Source: JAUIAI01 sp041396685
Lineage (GTDB): Bacteria; Pseudomonadota; Gammaproteobacteria; Burkholderiales; Burkholderiaceae_E
Direction: 5' to 3'
Assembly: GCA_041396685.1 (NCBI GenBank)
Contig: JAWKYD010000002.1
Coordinates: 1 to 64,000 of the forward strand
Length of the DNA stretch: 64,000 bases
Shown: positions 1-10,498 of the stretch, in pieces
Position numbering within the stretch: position 1 is the first letter of the stretch
Layout of the letters: every line of letters starts with the position of its first letter
Position numbers and translations under genes: made by a program
The notes under the pieces: model-generated
The model's database searches: none
Told to the model about the DNA's origin: nothing
What the model saw: the letters and a program-made list of their open reading frames with translations, nothing else

Positions 1-232
1 GCATGAAAACGGCCACGAAGGAGATCGTGATGACCATCGGCCGGTATTCGGCAAGACCGAGAATCGGTGCCACCTGCGTGCCGACCACCGGCGCCGCGAG
101 AAAGGCCAGCAACCAACTGGAAAGGTCGGCGACCGTACGCGCCATGCCGCGCATGAAGCCGATGCCGATGGACAGAAGCACGACCAGCAAGACCAGATAG
201 TCCCAGCCGGTCAAATGTTGGAGGACACCCAT
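1..232 (-). CDS. cvpA: CvpA family membrane protein, N-terminal part
   Basis: The minus strand reads MGVLQHLTGWDYLVLLVVLL and continues through a second hydrophobic stretch to the window edge, so only about 77 N-terminal residues are present. The two membrane segments with the short GFMRGMARTV linker are typical of CvpA, an inner-membrane protein needed for colicin V production in E. coli and linked to envelope homeostasis. It lies downstream of the SPOR-domain gene, and in Betaproteobacteria cvpA is usually followed by purF, which would be beyond the edge. The ATG is the first start after the preceding stop. Identification rests on these N-terminal features and on gene order. Confidence 0.8.
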   Translation of the reverse strand, partial: MGVLQHLTGWDYLVLLVVLLSIGIGFMRGMARTVADLSSWLLAFLAAPVVGTQVAPILGLAEYRPMVITISFVAVFM

Positions 233-258
233 GCCGGAAATTTAGGCGGACTGGTTCG

Positions 259-1185
259 TCAAGGCGCGATCAGCACGGTATCAACGCCCTCGGAGCGCAG
301 GCGCGCCCGTGCCACATTGGCTTGATCGCGCGTCAGATAGGGGCCGACTCGCACCCGGATCCGGTCGCCGGAACGCGTGCTGATGGTTTCCGTATAGGCG
401 TCGAAACCGAGCTTGCGGGCGCGCTCCATCTGGGTGCGCGCGCCCTTCAGGCTGGAAAACGCACCGATCTGCACGACGTACCCGCTCGGCGAGGCGGCCT
501 GCACCGCATTGCGGTCCTTGCGTCTCTCGGGCATGGGCGGGGGCTTGGTTTCGGCCGCCGCCTGCCGGCTGCGCTGACTGGCCCGCTCCGCCGCAGCCGC
601 ATTGGCCTCGGCCGTCTTCTTCGCGCGGTCGTTTGCGTCGGTGCCTGCGGCCTGACCGGCAGCCGGCTTGCCAGCATTTGCCTTGACAGCCGACCGGTCG
701 CTACCGTCGGCGGGGGCCGAAGCGCCGGCCTCGCGCGCGCTCGCGGCGGCTGCCGCCGCCAAGGCGGCCGCCGATCGCTCGCCGTCTGCCTTGGACGGCT
801 TGGCGGGCCCAGCCGCCTTGCGGTCGTCGGCCTCAGGCTGGGCCACAGCGGCCGATTCGCCCTCGCTCTGCGCCGACGGGCCGGGCAGGTCGACGCGAGT
901 CACGGCATTGGCAGTGAGCTCGGTCGGGGAACCCAACTCGGCAGGCGAGATGTCGGACACGCGGCTCTCGAGCCAGGCCCGCCCCTGATCGAGCGAAGCC
1001 CGCTTGGGAATCTGGATCTGGACGTTGCTCAGGCTCTGCTTGGGTTCGGATTCGAGCGCCAGGGGCAGCACGATCATGGCCGCGGCGGCCAGGACGGCCG
1101 CGCCGATCACCCGCCAGCGCGCTCGCTGGCGATGCGGCAGCGTCGGGTCCTGCAGTTCGTTTCGGGGGGGAGATCGCCTAGCCAT
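259..1185 (-). CDS. SPOR domain-containing (DedD-like) cell-division protein
   Basis: A 308-residue protein with a short cytoplasmic N-terminus, one membrane segment at about residues 25-45 (VIGAAVLAAAAMIVLPLAL), a long Ala/Lys/Glu-rich low-complexity linker, and a C-terminal SPOR domain beginning YVVQIGAFSSLKGARTQ. SPOR domains bind denuded glycan strands at the division septum, and DedD/FtsN-type proteins act there. I chose the ATG that overlaps the end of folC by 8 bp, giving MARRSPPRNEL. A longer reading begins 45 bp upstream inside folC and is less likely. It is co-transcribed with folC upstream and cvpA downstream. The domain call is firm; the exact paralogue name is not. Confidence 0.85.
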   Translation of the reverse strand: MARRSPPRNELQDPTLPHRQRARWRVIGAAVLAAAAMIVLPLALESEPKQSLSNVQIQIPKRASLDQGRAWLESRVSDISPAELGSPTELTANAVTRVDLPGPSAQSEGESAAVAQPEADDRKAAGPAKPSKADGERSAAALAAAAAASAREAGASAPADGSDRSAVKANAGKPAAGQAAGTDANDRAKKTAEANAAAAERASQRSRQAAAETKPPPMPERRKDRNAVQAASPSGYVVQIGAFSSLKGARTQMERARKLGFDAYTETISTRSGDRIRVRVGPYLTRDQANVARARLRSEGVDTVLIAP

Positions 1186-2504
1186 TGTGTCCGTCTTGAC
1201 CACTGTCGTCCGATGGTCGAGACCCACCATTGTAAGCCCTGACGTTGGCCTTCATGACTTCCGCGACCGTCACGAACGAGCCGAAAACCACGATGCGGTC
1301 GTTCTCGCCGCAACGTGAGCGGGCGGCCGACAGCGCCGCTGCCGCCGTGTCGACGACGAACGCCGTGCGCTCGCCGCTGTCACCATAGCCCAACGCGCGC
1401 AGGCGATGCAGCAGATCGGCCGGATCGGCGGCCCGTGCGCCGGGTAGTGCGAACAGCCACCAGTGGTCGATACGGTCGCCAATCGCAGCCAGAATGCCGT
1501 CGATGTCCTTGTCGCGCATGACGCCGAACACCGCGTGCGTGACCGGGAAAAAGCCCATTCGGTCCAGGTTGACCGCCAGATGTGCGGCCGCATGCGGGTT
1601 GTGCGCGACATCGAGCACGATGGCCGGCCGCCCGGGCACGATCTCGAAGCGGCCGGGCAGCGCAACCTTGGCGAAACCCTCGCGCACGGCCTGCTGCGCG
1701 ATCGGCAGTCGCTCGCGCAAGGCCTCGAAGGCGGCTAGGACAGCACCCGCGTTGATCAGTTGATTGGCCCCACGCAGGGCCGGGAAGGCGAGCGCATTGC
1801 GGCGGATCGCGCGTCCGCCGTAGGCCCACTGCTGGCGATCGCCGCTGACGTTGAAATCGCGTCCGGCCAGCCACAGATCGGCGCCGATCGCGGCGGCATG
1901 ATCGATGACGGTCGTCGGCGGATCCGGATCGGCACAAATCGCCGGCCGGCCGGCGCGGAACACGTGCGCCTTCTCGCGACCGACCGATTCCCGACTGTCG
2001 CCCAGCCAGTCGCGATGATCGAGGGCAATGCTGGTCAGGACGGCGCAGTCGGCATCGACGATATTGACCGCGTCCAGACGGCCGCCCAGGCCGACCTCGA
2101 GCACCACCAGATCGAGCCCCTCGCCGGCGAAGCACCAGAGTGCGGCCAGGGTGGTGAACTCGAAATACGTGAGGGAGATGTCGCCGCGCGCCGCCTCCAC
2201 CGCCTCGAACGCCGCGATCAGCCGCCCGTCGTCGATCTCCCGGCCATCGATGCGGATGCGCTCGTTGAAGCGAAGCAGGTGCGGGGAGCCATACAGACCG
2301 ACCCGGTAGCCGGCGCAACGCGCGATCGAGTCGAGCATCGCACACACCGAGCCCTTGCCGTTGGTGCCCGCGACCACGATGCGCACTGCGTCGATCCGGA
2401 TCGCGAGCGCCTGCGCGGCCCGTCGCACGCGATCGAGACCGAGTTCGATTTCGGTCGGGTGGAGGCGCTCGATGCGCGCCAACCACGCGGCCAACGCCGG
2501 CGAT

Positions 2505-2515
<11 letters not shown>
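1178..2515 (-). CDS. folC: Bifunctional folylpolyglutamate synthase / dihydrofolate synthase
   Basis: FolC adds glutamate to dihydropteroate and then to folates, using ATP in the cytoplasm. The protein (445 residues) shows the Mur-ligase-type P-loop VVAGTNGKGSVCAMLDSIA near residue 50, the YGSPHLLRFNERIRIDG segment and the C-terminal DVAHNPHAA motif of the family. The start chosen is GTG (VTTESPALAAWL), which overlaps the accD stop by 11 bp. An open frame runs further upstream inside accD, but that part has no FolC similarity. The gene sits between accD and the SPOR-domain gene, the usual betaproteobacterial order. Confidence 0.93.
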
Positions 2516-3427
<912 letters not shown>

Positions 3428-3431
<4 letters not shown>

Positions 3432-4258
3432 CGCGCGGCCCGCCCACGGTCGGCCGCGGCATCGAGCGCGGCCCGGATCCCGGCGAGAAAGGCGCGCAGT
3501 TCGGCGCGAGCCTGCTCCGGCGTGGTGGCCGGCTCGAGCACCTCGATGACCTTCGAGCCGATGACCACGGCATCGGCCATCCGGCCGATCGCGACCGCGG
3601 TCGCCGCATCACGGATGCCGAAACCAACGCCGATCGGAAGCTCGGTGCGCATGCGCAAGGCATGCAACTGGCGGCCGACCTCTTCGACATCGAGGTGCGC
3701 GGCACCGGTGACGCCTCGTAGCGAGACGTAATAGATGAAGCCGCCAGCCTGCTCCAACACCGCATCGACACGGGCGGCATCGGAGGTGGGTGCGAGCAGG
3801 AAAATCTCGCTGAGGCCACAGGCACGCGCGGCGGCCGAGAACTCGCGAGCCTCCTCGGGCGGATAGTCGACCACGATCACGCCATCGACCCCGGCCGATC
3901 GCGCGGCCTCGAAGAAAACGCCCTGCCCCATCGCCTCGATCGGGTTCGCATAGCCCATCAGGACGACCGGCGTGCGCCCGTTCTCGCGCCGGAACTCGCG
4001 CACGATATCGAGCACCTTCGCCATCGAGATGCCGGCGGCGAGCGCCTTGTCATTGGCACGCTGGATGGTCGGGCCATCGGCCATGGGGTCGGAGAACGGC
4101 ACGCCGAGCTCGATCAGGTCGGCGCCGGCCTCGACCATGTCGTGCATCAGGGGCACCGTGATGTCCGGCCACGGAAAGCCCGCGGTTACGTAGGGGACCA
4201 GTGCCTTGCGCCCCTGGCCGGCCAGCTGCGCGAAGGTGGCCTTGATGCGTTCGCTCAT
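3428..4258 (-). CDS. trpA: Tryptophan synthase alpha subunit
   Basis: TrpA cleaves indole-3-glycerol phosphate and passes indole through a tunnel to TrpB. The protein is 276 residues long. The catalytic acids are visible as Glu50 in DLIELGVPFSDP and Asp61 in MADGPTIQRAN, matching Glu49 and Asp60 of E. coli. The phosphate-binding region (GFGIRDAAT) is present near the C-terminus. I chose the ATG that gives MSERIKATFAQL; a much longer open frame continues upstream through trpB and is spurious. The gene is 5 bp downstream of trpB and overlaps accD by 4 bp. Confidence 0.97.
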
Positions 4259-4263
4259 GGATG

Positions 4264-5463
4264 TCAGAAAGAGAGTCCGGCGCGCTCGGCGACCGTATGC
4301 ATGTCCTTGTCGCCGCGCCCCGAGAGATTGACCAGAATGGCCTTGTCGGCCGGCAGCGTCGGCGCCAGCGCAACCGCATGCGCGATCGCGTGACTCGATT
4401 CGAGCGCCGGAATGATGCCCTCGATGCGGCAACAATCGTGGAATGCCGCCAGCGCCTGTGCGTCGTCGATCGTGACGTAGTCGGCCCGGCCGCTGTCTTT
4501 GAGCCAGGCGTGCTCGGGCCCCACACCGGGATAGTCGAGCCCGGCCGACACGGAATGCGTGTCGATGATCTGGCCATCGGCGTTCTGCAGCAGATACGTG
4601 CGATTGCCGTGCAGGACACCGGGCACGCCGGCGGTCAGCGAGGCCGCATGACGACCGCTGGCGATGCCCTCGCCACCGGCCTCGACGCCGACCAGGCGCA
4701 CGTCTTCGTGGTCGATGTACGGATGGAAGATGCCGATCGCGTTGGAGCCACCGCCCACGCAGGCCACGACGACGTCGGGCTGGCGGCCGATCATCTCGGG
4801 CATCTGCGCGAGGCACTCGCGCCCGATCACCGACTGGAAGTCGCGCACCATCATGGGATACGGATGCGGACCGGCGACCGTGCCGATGATGTAGAAGGTG
4901 TCGCCCACATTCGTGACCCAGTCGCGCATCGCTTCGTTGAGCGCGTCCTTGAGCGTTTTCGAGCCCGATTCGACCGGCACCACCTCAGCCCCGAGCAGAC
5001 GCATGCGGTAGACGTTCTGGGCCTGGCGGGCAACGTCGGTCGAGCCCATGTAGACCACGCACTTCATGCCGTAGCGGGCGGCGACGGTGGCTGTGGCCAC
5101 GCCGTGCTGGCCGGCGCCGGTTTCGGCGATCACGCGCGGCTTGCCCATGCGCCGCGCGAGCAGCGCCTGACCGATGGTGTTGTTGACCTTGTGTGCGCCG
5201 GTGTGATTCAGGTCTTCGCGCTTGAAGTAGATCTGGGCGCCGCCGAGCATCGCGGACCAGCGCCTGGCGTGATAGACCGGGCTCGGGCGACCGACGAAGT
5301 GGCTTAGTTCGTCCTCGAACTCGGCGATGAACTCCGGGTCTTTCATGTAATGGGCGTAGGCCTCGCGAAGCTCGGCCAGCGCATGCATCAAGGTCTCGGA
5401 GACGAACACACCGCCATAGGGACCGAAGTGGCCGGCGGCATCGGGCAAGTCATAGGGCTTCAA
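4264..5463 (-). CDS. trpB: Tryptophan synthase beta subunit
   Basis: TrpB is the PLP enzyme that joins indole and serine to make tryptophan. The 399-residue product carries the PLP-binding lysine at residue 92 in NHTGAHKVNNTIGQ and the phosphate-binding loop CVGGGSNAIG. No ATG fits. The best start is TTG (reads MKPYDLPDAAGHFG), overlapping the trpF stop as TTGA and preceded by GAGGA at good Shine-Dalgarno spacing. The open frame upstream of this point lies inside trpF and is not TrpB-like. Order trpF-trpB-trpA matches other Betaproteobacteria, where trpE, trpG, trpD and trpC lie elsewhere. Confidence 0.96.
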   Translation of the reverse strand: MKPYDLPDAAGHFGPYGGVFVSETLMHALAELREAYAHYMKDPEFIAEFEDELSHFVGRPSPVYHARRWSAMLGGAQIYFKREDLNHTGAHKVNNTIGQALLARRMGKPRVIAETGAGQHGVATATVAARYGMKCVVYMGSTDVARQAQNVYRMRLLGAEVVPVESGSKTLKDALNEAMRDWVTNVGDTFYIIGTVAGPHPYPMMVRDFQSVIGRECLAQMPEMIGRQPDVVVACVGGGSNAIGIFHPYIDHEDVRLVGVEAGGEGIASGRHAASLTAGVPGVLHGNRTYLLQNADGQIIDTHSVSAGLDYPGVGPEHAWLKDSGRADYVTIDDAQALAAFHDCCRIEGIIPALESSHAIAHAVALAPTLPADKAILVNLSGRGDKDMHTVAERAGLSF

Positions 5464-6137
5464 GGCGTCCTCACGCGTAGGCTGGCGTCGGCATCGAGTA
5501 CTTCGGCCATGAACGCGGCCATCTTGTCGGGATCCTTTTCGCGAACATTCGAACCCTGGATACCCGTGGAGACATCGACCCCCACGGGTCGCAAGGTCTC
5601 GATGGCCAGACCGACAGACTGCACGCCGAGCCCCCCCGACACGATCAATCGTGATGCGTGACCGGGCGGAATCAGAGTCCAGTCGAAGCGCCGGCCGCTG
5701 CCACCGTAACCGGCGGAATCGGCATCCAGCAGGAAGCATTCGGCATCGGCGAACGAAACCCGCGATGTTAGCAAATCGTCCGCGCTGCGCATGCGCACGG
5801 CGCGCCAGTACGGCTGCCCGGGCGCGAGACTCGCAGCGACCACCTGCGGCGTTTCGTCACCGTGGAACTGCACGACATCGAGCCCCAGCCGCCGCGTGTG
5901 CTCGCGCACCTGCTGCGGCGCGGCATTGACGAACAAGCCGACCGCGGCAACCCAGCTGGGCCAGCGCTGGCGCAAGGCCGCCGCATCGTCGAGCGTCAAC
6001 AGTCGCGGGCTCTTTTCGTAGAAGACCAGGCCGATCGCGTCGACACCGAGCCCGGCCGCAAAATGAACGTCCTGTTCGCGCACGAAGCCGCAGTACTTGA
6101 CACGGGTGCGGGCCACCCGGGTTGCTGGATCGATCAT
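5460..6137 (-). CDS. trpF: Phosphoribosylanthranilate isomerase
   Basis: TrpF catalyses the Amadori rearrangement of phosphoribosylanthranilate, the third step of tryptophan synthesis, on a TIM barrel. The 225-residue protein has the family's N-terminal active-site cysteine in VKYCGFVREQDV, the GLVFYEKSPR segment and the catalytic aspartate region FLLDADSAGYGGSGRRFDW. The C-terminal phosphate-binding part VSGGLGVQSV is present. The ATG overlaps the truA stop as ATGA; the first residues (MIDPATRVART) form a short extension before the barrel starts. Confidence 0.95.
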   Translation of the reverse strand: MIDPATRVARTRVKYCGFVREQDVHFAAGLGVDAIGLVFYEKSPRLLTLDDAAALRQRWPSWVAAVGLFVNAAPQQVREHTRRLGLDVVQFHGDETPQVVAASLAPGQPYWRAVRMRSADDLLTSRVSFADAECFLLDADSAGYGGSGRRFDWTLIPPGHASRLIVSGGLGVQSVGLAIETLRPVGVDVSTGIQGSNVREKDPDKMAAFMAEVLDADASLRVRTP

Positions 6138-6922
6138 GGCAGCCAGGAAAGGTCACAGTCGACGGCCGGCCCCGGCAACGGGTAACGCGGTCCGAGAAAA
6201 TACAAACCGTCGGGTGCGAAGGTGGCGGCACCGAGGCGACGATCGCGGGCGGCGAGCAACTCGGGCAACCACGAGGCCGGCCTCGCTGCCGAGCCCACGG
6301 CGACCAGCGCCGCGACGATATTGCGGACCATGTGATGCAGGAATGCGTCCGCCTCCAGCTCGAAGAAAAGCCAGTCGCCCCGACGGCGGATGTCAAGACG
6401 GGCCAGGCTGCGAACCGGCGTCGAAGCCTGGCATTGCGCGGCACGAAACGACGAGAAATCGTGGCGGCCGATCAGGCATTGTGCCGCAAGGCGCATCTCG
6501 GCGACGTCAAGCGGCCGGAACGACCAACCCGCGCGCCCCTGCCACAAGGGATCGCGCACGGTTCCGATACGCAGCAGATACCCGTAGCGACGCGAACTCG
6601 CCCGAAAGCGCGCATGAAAGTCGTCGTCTACCGGCCAGGCCGCCACCACCGCGACGTCGGCCCCGAGCGAGGCATTGACCCCTCGCACCCATGCGCTCGA
6701 AGGCCGCTTTACCGGCGCATCGAAGTGCACCACCTGGCCGAGCGCGTGCACACCGGCATCGGTGCGTCCGGCGCAGATCGTGCGCACCGGCACGCCGGCG
6801 ATGTGGGCCAGCGCCTGCTCGAGTGCGCCCTGCACGGTCGGGCGATCCGGCTGGATCTGCCAACCGGCATAGCCGCGGCCGTCGTAGGCCACCTGCAATG
6901 CCACTCGCTGCGCCACCCGCAT
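6134..6922 (-). CDS. truA: tRNA pseudouridine(38-40) synthase
   Basis: TruA converts uridines 38-40 in the anticodon arm of tRNAs to pseudouridine. The catalytic aspartate lies in the CAGRTDAGVHALGQVVHFD region of this 262-residue protein, and the family's opening motif YDGRGYAGWQIQPD follows the start. I preferred the ATG giving MRVAQRVALQVAYDG, which has GGGGAG just upstream; another ATG 60 bp earlier would add a glycine/arginine-rich stretch unlike the family. It heads the overlapping truA-trpF-trpB-trpA-accD-folC operon. The terminator of fimV lies about 60 bp upstream, so a promoter is expected between them. Confidence 0.94.
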   Translation of the reverse strand: MRVAQRVALQVAYDGRGYAGWQIQPDRPTVQGALEQALAHIAGVPVRTICAGRTDAGVHALGQVVHFDAPVKRPSSAWVRGVNASLGADVAVVAAWPVDDDFHARFRASSRRYGYLLRIGTVRDPLWQGRAGWSFRPLDVAEMRLAAQCLIGRHDFSSFRAAQCQASTPVRSLARLDIRRRGDWLFFELEADAFLHHMVRNIVAALVAVGSAARPASWLPELLAARDRRLGAATFAPDGLYFLGPRYPLPGPAVDCDLSWLP

Positions 6923-6980
6923 CGCTCCCCGCCCCCCGCACCCGGCAACCGCCACGCGGCCTACACGGAATCGGGAGCGC

Positions 6981-7012
6981 AAAATAAAAAAGGGGAAGCC
7001 AACGGCCTCCCC
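6981..7012 (-). terminator. Rho-independent terminator after fimV
   Basis: Read on the minus strand, a GC-rich stem of nine pairs with one mismatch (GGGGAGGCC / GGCTTCCCC) and a three-base loop is followed directly by TTTTTTATTTT. This is the clearest intrinsic terminator in the window. It sits 24 bp after the fimV stop and separates fimV from truA. Confidence 0.85.
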
Positions 7013-7035
7013 GCGTCAAGGGTCCCTGGCTGGAC

Positions 7036-10000
7036 CTAGCTTATTTTCGAAAGCATCGCTCGCGCTTTCTGTTGTTGTGCGTTGTCACCGCCTTTCACGA
7101 CTTCTTCGAGGAGTTCTCGCGCGCCTTCGCGGTCGCCGATCTCTTCATAGGCCGAGGCGAGATCGAGCTTGGTGGCCATCTCCTGCCAACGGGCGCCGTC
7201 ACCGGCCGCGACCTGCGGCGAGGCTTCCTCGGCAGGCGCGAGGTCGAGCCCGATCGACGACAGATCGACGTCCGCCGCCTCGCTGGCCGATGCGCCGCTC
7301 AGCGTGTCGATCGACGGGATGTCGAGACCCAGATCGGACATGTCGTCGCTGGCGATCGTCGGCGTCGGCTTGGCAGCAGAAACGGATGGCTGTGACAGGG
7401 TCGGGGAATCGTCTTCGAGATCGAGCGACAGCGACGGGATGTCGAGGTCGTCGATGTTCGCAGCTTCGGTAGCCGGAGACTGCGAGGCGTCCTCGCCGCC
7501 CAGCGTGTCGAGATCGAAGTCCAGCGAGCCGAGGTCGTGCTCCACCCGACTCAGCGTATCGGCATTGAGCGAATCGCTGCTCGCCGACGTGAACTCGAGA
7601 GTCTGGGTCGGCCTGCCTTGCGAGAGTGCGTCTTCGAGTTCGTCTACGACCGAATCCGCGTCGGCCAGCGAGGCATCGCCTCGCGCGCCACCAGCGGACG
7701 GCCGCGCGGCAGTGGCAGAGTATCCGCCGGTCGAGAAGTTCGACACGCCCTGCGCTGCCGACGCCATCGCGGCGGCGCCGACGAGGGTATTGCCGTCACC
7801 CGTATACAGAGGATTGTCCGGATCGATGGCCAGACCCATGGTGATGACCTTGGGCCACTCCTCGTTCTGGCCACCGCTGTGGTCGTACATCTCGCGCGCG
7901 AGATGGGCATAGGTGGTGGCGTCCTTGCGGCCGGCATAGATCTCGAGCAGCTTCAGGCGGATGGCTTGTCGCTCCGGCTGACGCTTGAGCGCCTCCTTGA
8001 GGATCTCCTCGGCCTGAGCCTCGCGGCCATAGGCGATGTAGACCTCGGCCTCCGCGATCGGATCGACCTCGGTGGAATGGACATCGACGCTGGACTCGCT
8101 CTCGGCCGCAACCGAACCGAACAGGCTGTTGCTGGTATCGACGTCCTGGCCACCGGTGGTACCGAACAAGGAATTCGAGGTGAATGCGTCGTCGCCACCG
8201 AGCGTGTCTTCGATCTGGCCTTCCTGGTCGCCCGAGCGGCGGCGCTTCCAGACGAACAGACCGGCCAGTCCGAGCAGCACGGCGACACCGGCCGGCACAT
8301 AAGGATTGCCCAGGACCTGGTTCTTGACCGTATCGAGGATGCCTTCGGACTGCTCGGCCGATGGCGCGGCCACCTGCTTCACCGGCGGCTGCTCGGCGGC
8401 CGGCTCGACCACCCGCCGTGCCTGCTCGAGGGCGGCGCCGGCACGCTCGGTCAGCGAAGGATCGCCGCCACCGACAGCGGCCATCGGCGCTGTCGTCGCG
8501 TCGCCGCCGCTTGTCGTTGCCGAGGGCTCGGTCGAGGTCGGCGACGACATCGGGCCGTCGGGAGCCGCGGTCGAGGGCGGAACCGGCGGCTGCGCCGCGG
8601 CCGCGACCGGCGTCGATTCCACGGCGGTCGATCCGCCGGTCGGCGAAGCCGGCTGCGCCGGTGTCGCCACAGATGCAGCGGGGGCCGGGGTTCGCGTCGA
8701 TGCAACCGGGGTCGCACCTTGGCCCGCCGTGGCCGCGGAATCGCTCAGTTCGGCGAGCTGTCGATTCTTCAACTCCAGCAGACGCTGGAGGTCGTTGACG
8801 TTGCGTTCGAGCTCGCTCACCCGCTCCTGGGCATTGCGCAGGGCGATGTCGCGCGCGACGGCCGACTCCGCATCGCTGGCGGCACTGCTGGAACCGGTGC
8901 TCGAGGTGGGTGACGCGCCGCTGGCCGCACCCGGGCCATCACGAGACAGCTCGAGCTGATCGCCCGATGGGCGAGTCTCGACGATCGGCGCTGAGGACTC
9001 GCCGATCTGGCCAACGGCGGCGGTGGCCGCCGGCGTGGCCGGCGCCGAGGCCGAACTCGAGGCATCGCGCGTGCGCTCCGCCAAGCGTGCACGGTAGGCA
9101 CGAAACACCTGGTTGCCCCGCACCATCTCGGCGCGCGCGTCACTTGGCGTGACCGCAGCCATCTCGGCCGCGGTCGGGATCTCGAGTTGGGCGCCGGCAC
9201 GCATCTGATGCACGCTACCGAAGAACGCCTGCGGGTTTCGCTGGTAGATGGCGACGATCGCCTGGTCGAGCGAAACGTTGCCAGGCCGCACGCTCTCGGC
9301 GATCTCGGCCAGCGTCTCACCGCCTTTGACCTCGTGGCGGGTCGGCGTTGCCGGCGCCTGCGGGGCACGCTGGGCCACGTTGCGGGCCGGTGCCTGCGCT
9401 ACTGGAGCCTGCGCTTGAAGTGTCGGGGCCGCCGGCTGGGCAGCGGCAGGAACCGGTGTCGGGGCCGCCGGCTGGGCGGCGGCAGGAACCGGCCTCGCGG
9501 CGACGGGCTGGGATGCGACAGGCTGGGATGCGATGGGTTGCGATGCGACTGGCTGCGGGGTGAGCCGTCTTGCTGCGGCGGGCTGAGCCGCAGCGGGCTC
9601 GCCGCCGGCGGCAGTCGCGGCGGCGGGGCTGGCGGTCGTGGCACCTGCCGCAACCGCCGGCATCGCCGGGGTCGGGCGCAGGTCGGACGTCACCGGCGCG
9701 CCGGCGCTCACCGGCGGCGTGATCGGCGCGACCAGTTCTTGCGGCTTGGCACGTCCCAACTGCAACTCGGGCGGATCGAGCAGGAAGGTGTACTCACGCA
9801 CGAACTTGCCGGTGGACCAGTTCAGTTCGATCAGGAGGTCGACGAAGGGCTCGTTGATGGGCCTCAGCGAGCTGATGGCAACGACCGGCGAACCGCCCTG
9901 ACGCTGCTGCACCTGGAAGCGCAATCCGGTCAGGGCCGGGTTGTACTCGAGCCCCGCTTCGGCAAAGGCCTCGGGCGTGGCCAGACGCGCGCTCAGCGAC

Positions 10001-10215
10001 GTGGCTTCTTCTCGGGTCAGCGCGGTTATTTCCACCTGCGCCTGCAAGGGCTGGCCCAATCCGCTCTGCACGGTCAGGCGGCCGAGGCCGGCGGCATCGG
10101 CGTGCCCCGGGGAACAGGCGAACGCCAGCGAGAGCGCTGCTGCGAGCGTCGTTCTCACGAGCGGCAACCCCCCGCGGGCATAACTATCCATGGACGGACT
10201 CACGACCTTCCCCAA
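7036..10215 (-). CDS. fimV: FimV/HubP family polar-localised peptidoglycan-binding protein
   Basis: FimV-type proteins bind septal and polar peptidoglycan and organise type IV pili and chemotaxis proteins at the pole. The 1059-residue protein has a signal peptide (residues about 15-42), the conserved N-terminal domain starting LGRLTVQSGLGQPLQAQVEI, a Pro/Ala/Gln repeat region (about 195-285), a LysM domain (about 290-345), a coiled coil (VSELERNVNDLQRLLELKN), one membrane segment (about 638-657), an acidic cytoplasmic region with a TPR-like part, and the C-terminal FimV motif ASAYEEIGDREGARELLEE. The start TTG has GAGGAG six bases upstream; an ATG 24 bp inside is the alternative. It has its own terminator, so it is probably monocistronic. 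Confidence 0.93.
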   Translation of the reverse strand: MGKVVSPSMDSYARGGLPLVRTTLAAALSLAFACSPGHADAAGLGRLTVQSGLGQPLQAQVEITALTREEATSLSARLATPEAFAEAGLEYNPALTGLRFQVQQRQGGSPVVAISSLRPINEPFVDLLIELNWSTGKFVREYTFLLDPPELQLGRAKPQELVAPITPPVSAGAPVTSDLRPTPAMPAVAAGATTASPAAATAAGGEPAAAQPAAARRLTPQPVASQPIASQPVASQPVAARPVPAAAQPAAPTPVPAAAQPAAPTLQAQAPVAQAPARNVAQRAPQAPATPTRHEVKGGETLAEIAESVRPGNVSLDQAIVAIYQRNPQAFFGSVHQMRAGAQLEIPTAAEMAAVTPSDARAEMVRGNQVFRAYRARLAERTRDASSSASAPATPAATAAVGQIGESSAPIVETRPSGDQLELSRDGPGAASGASPTSSTGSSSAASDAESAVARDIALRNAQERVSELERNVNDLQRLLELKNRQLAELSDSAATAGQGATPVASTRTPAPAASVATPAQPASPTGGSTAVESTPVAAAAQPPVPPSTAAPDGPMSSPTSTEPSATTSGGDATTAPMAAVGGGDPSLTERAGAALEQARRVVEPAAEQPPVKQVAAPSAEQSEGILDTVKNQVLGNPYVPAGVAVLLGLAGLFVWKRRRSGDQEGQIEDTLGGDDAFTSNSLFGTTGGQDVDTSNSLFGSVAAESESSVDVHSTEVDPIAEAEVYIAYGREAQAEEILKEALKRQPERQAIRLKLLEIYAGRKDATTYAHLAREMYDHSGGQNEEWPKVITMGLAIDPDNPLYTGDGNTLVGAAAMASAAQGVSNFSTGGYSATAARPSAGGARGDASLADADSVVDELEDALSQGRPTQTLEFTSASSDSLNADTLSRVEHDLGSLDFDLDTLGGEDASQSPATEAANIDDLDIPSLSLDLEDDSPTLSQPSVSAAKPTPTIASDDMSDLGLDIPSIDTLSGASASEAADVDLSSIGLDLAPAEEASPQVAAGDGARWQEMATKLDLASAYEEIGDREGARELLEEVVKGGDNAQQQKARAMLSKIS
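9421..9492 (-). repeat. Two 36-bp tandem repeats inside fimV
   Basis: Two adjacent 36-bp units differ at one base (position 9442 versus 9478). They encode the PAAAQPAAPTPV-type segments of the periplasmic linker. The units are in frame, so gain or loss of a copy would change linker length without breaking the protein. Confidence 0.85.
9500..9559 (-). repeat. Four 15-bp degenerate tandem repeats inside fimV
   Basis: Four consecutive 15-bp units, beginning at 9500, 9515, 9530 and 9545, encode the pentapeptide repeat SQPVA/SQPIA. They sit beside the 36-bp repeats in the low-complexity linker between the N-terminal domain and LysM. Confidence 0.8.
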
Positions 10216-10498
10216 AGCGATCTCCTCAGTAATTGCAGCGTAGCATCAGGCACTTAGCGGATCAAGCTAAGGCAAGCCTCGAATTATGCATGGTGTTGCA
10301 CAGATGGAACGCCGGGCATTCCGAACACCACTGGCGATGCGACACCGGACACCGGACCGCATTATCGTCATCGGAGCAACGACTTGTCGACTGCTTTGAC
10401 ATCAGCAGACATCGGCGCCGTGCGCAAGCGGTCCGTTGCAGGCGACCGACGGTCGCTCGCCTGCCTGTCGGCATACTCGTTTTAGTCAGGAATGCCGC
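10216..10498 (-). promoter_or_regulatory. fimV upstream region with a weak promoter candidate
   Basis: This 283-bp spacer separates asd from fimV. It is noticeably richer in A+T than the flanking genes. On the minus strand a CATAAT hexamer (10283-10288) lies about 68 bp before the TTG start and resembles a -10 box, but I see no good -35 at 16-18 bp. A short open frame of 70 codons inside the spacer has no recognisable features and I do not call it. The GAGGAG Shine-Dalgarno of fimV is at 10221-10226. Confidence 0.3.

Noticed and set aside
10262..10474. Open frame of 70 codons between asd and fimV
   Set aside because: Cys/Arg/Ser-rich, no Shine-Dalgarno, no family features; the segment is better explained as the fimV upstream region.
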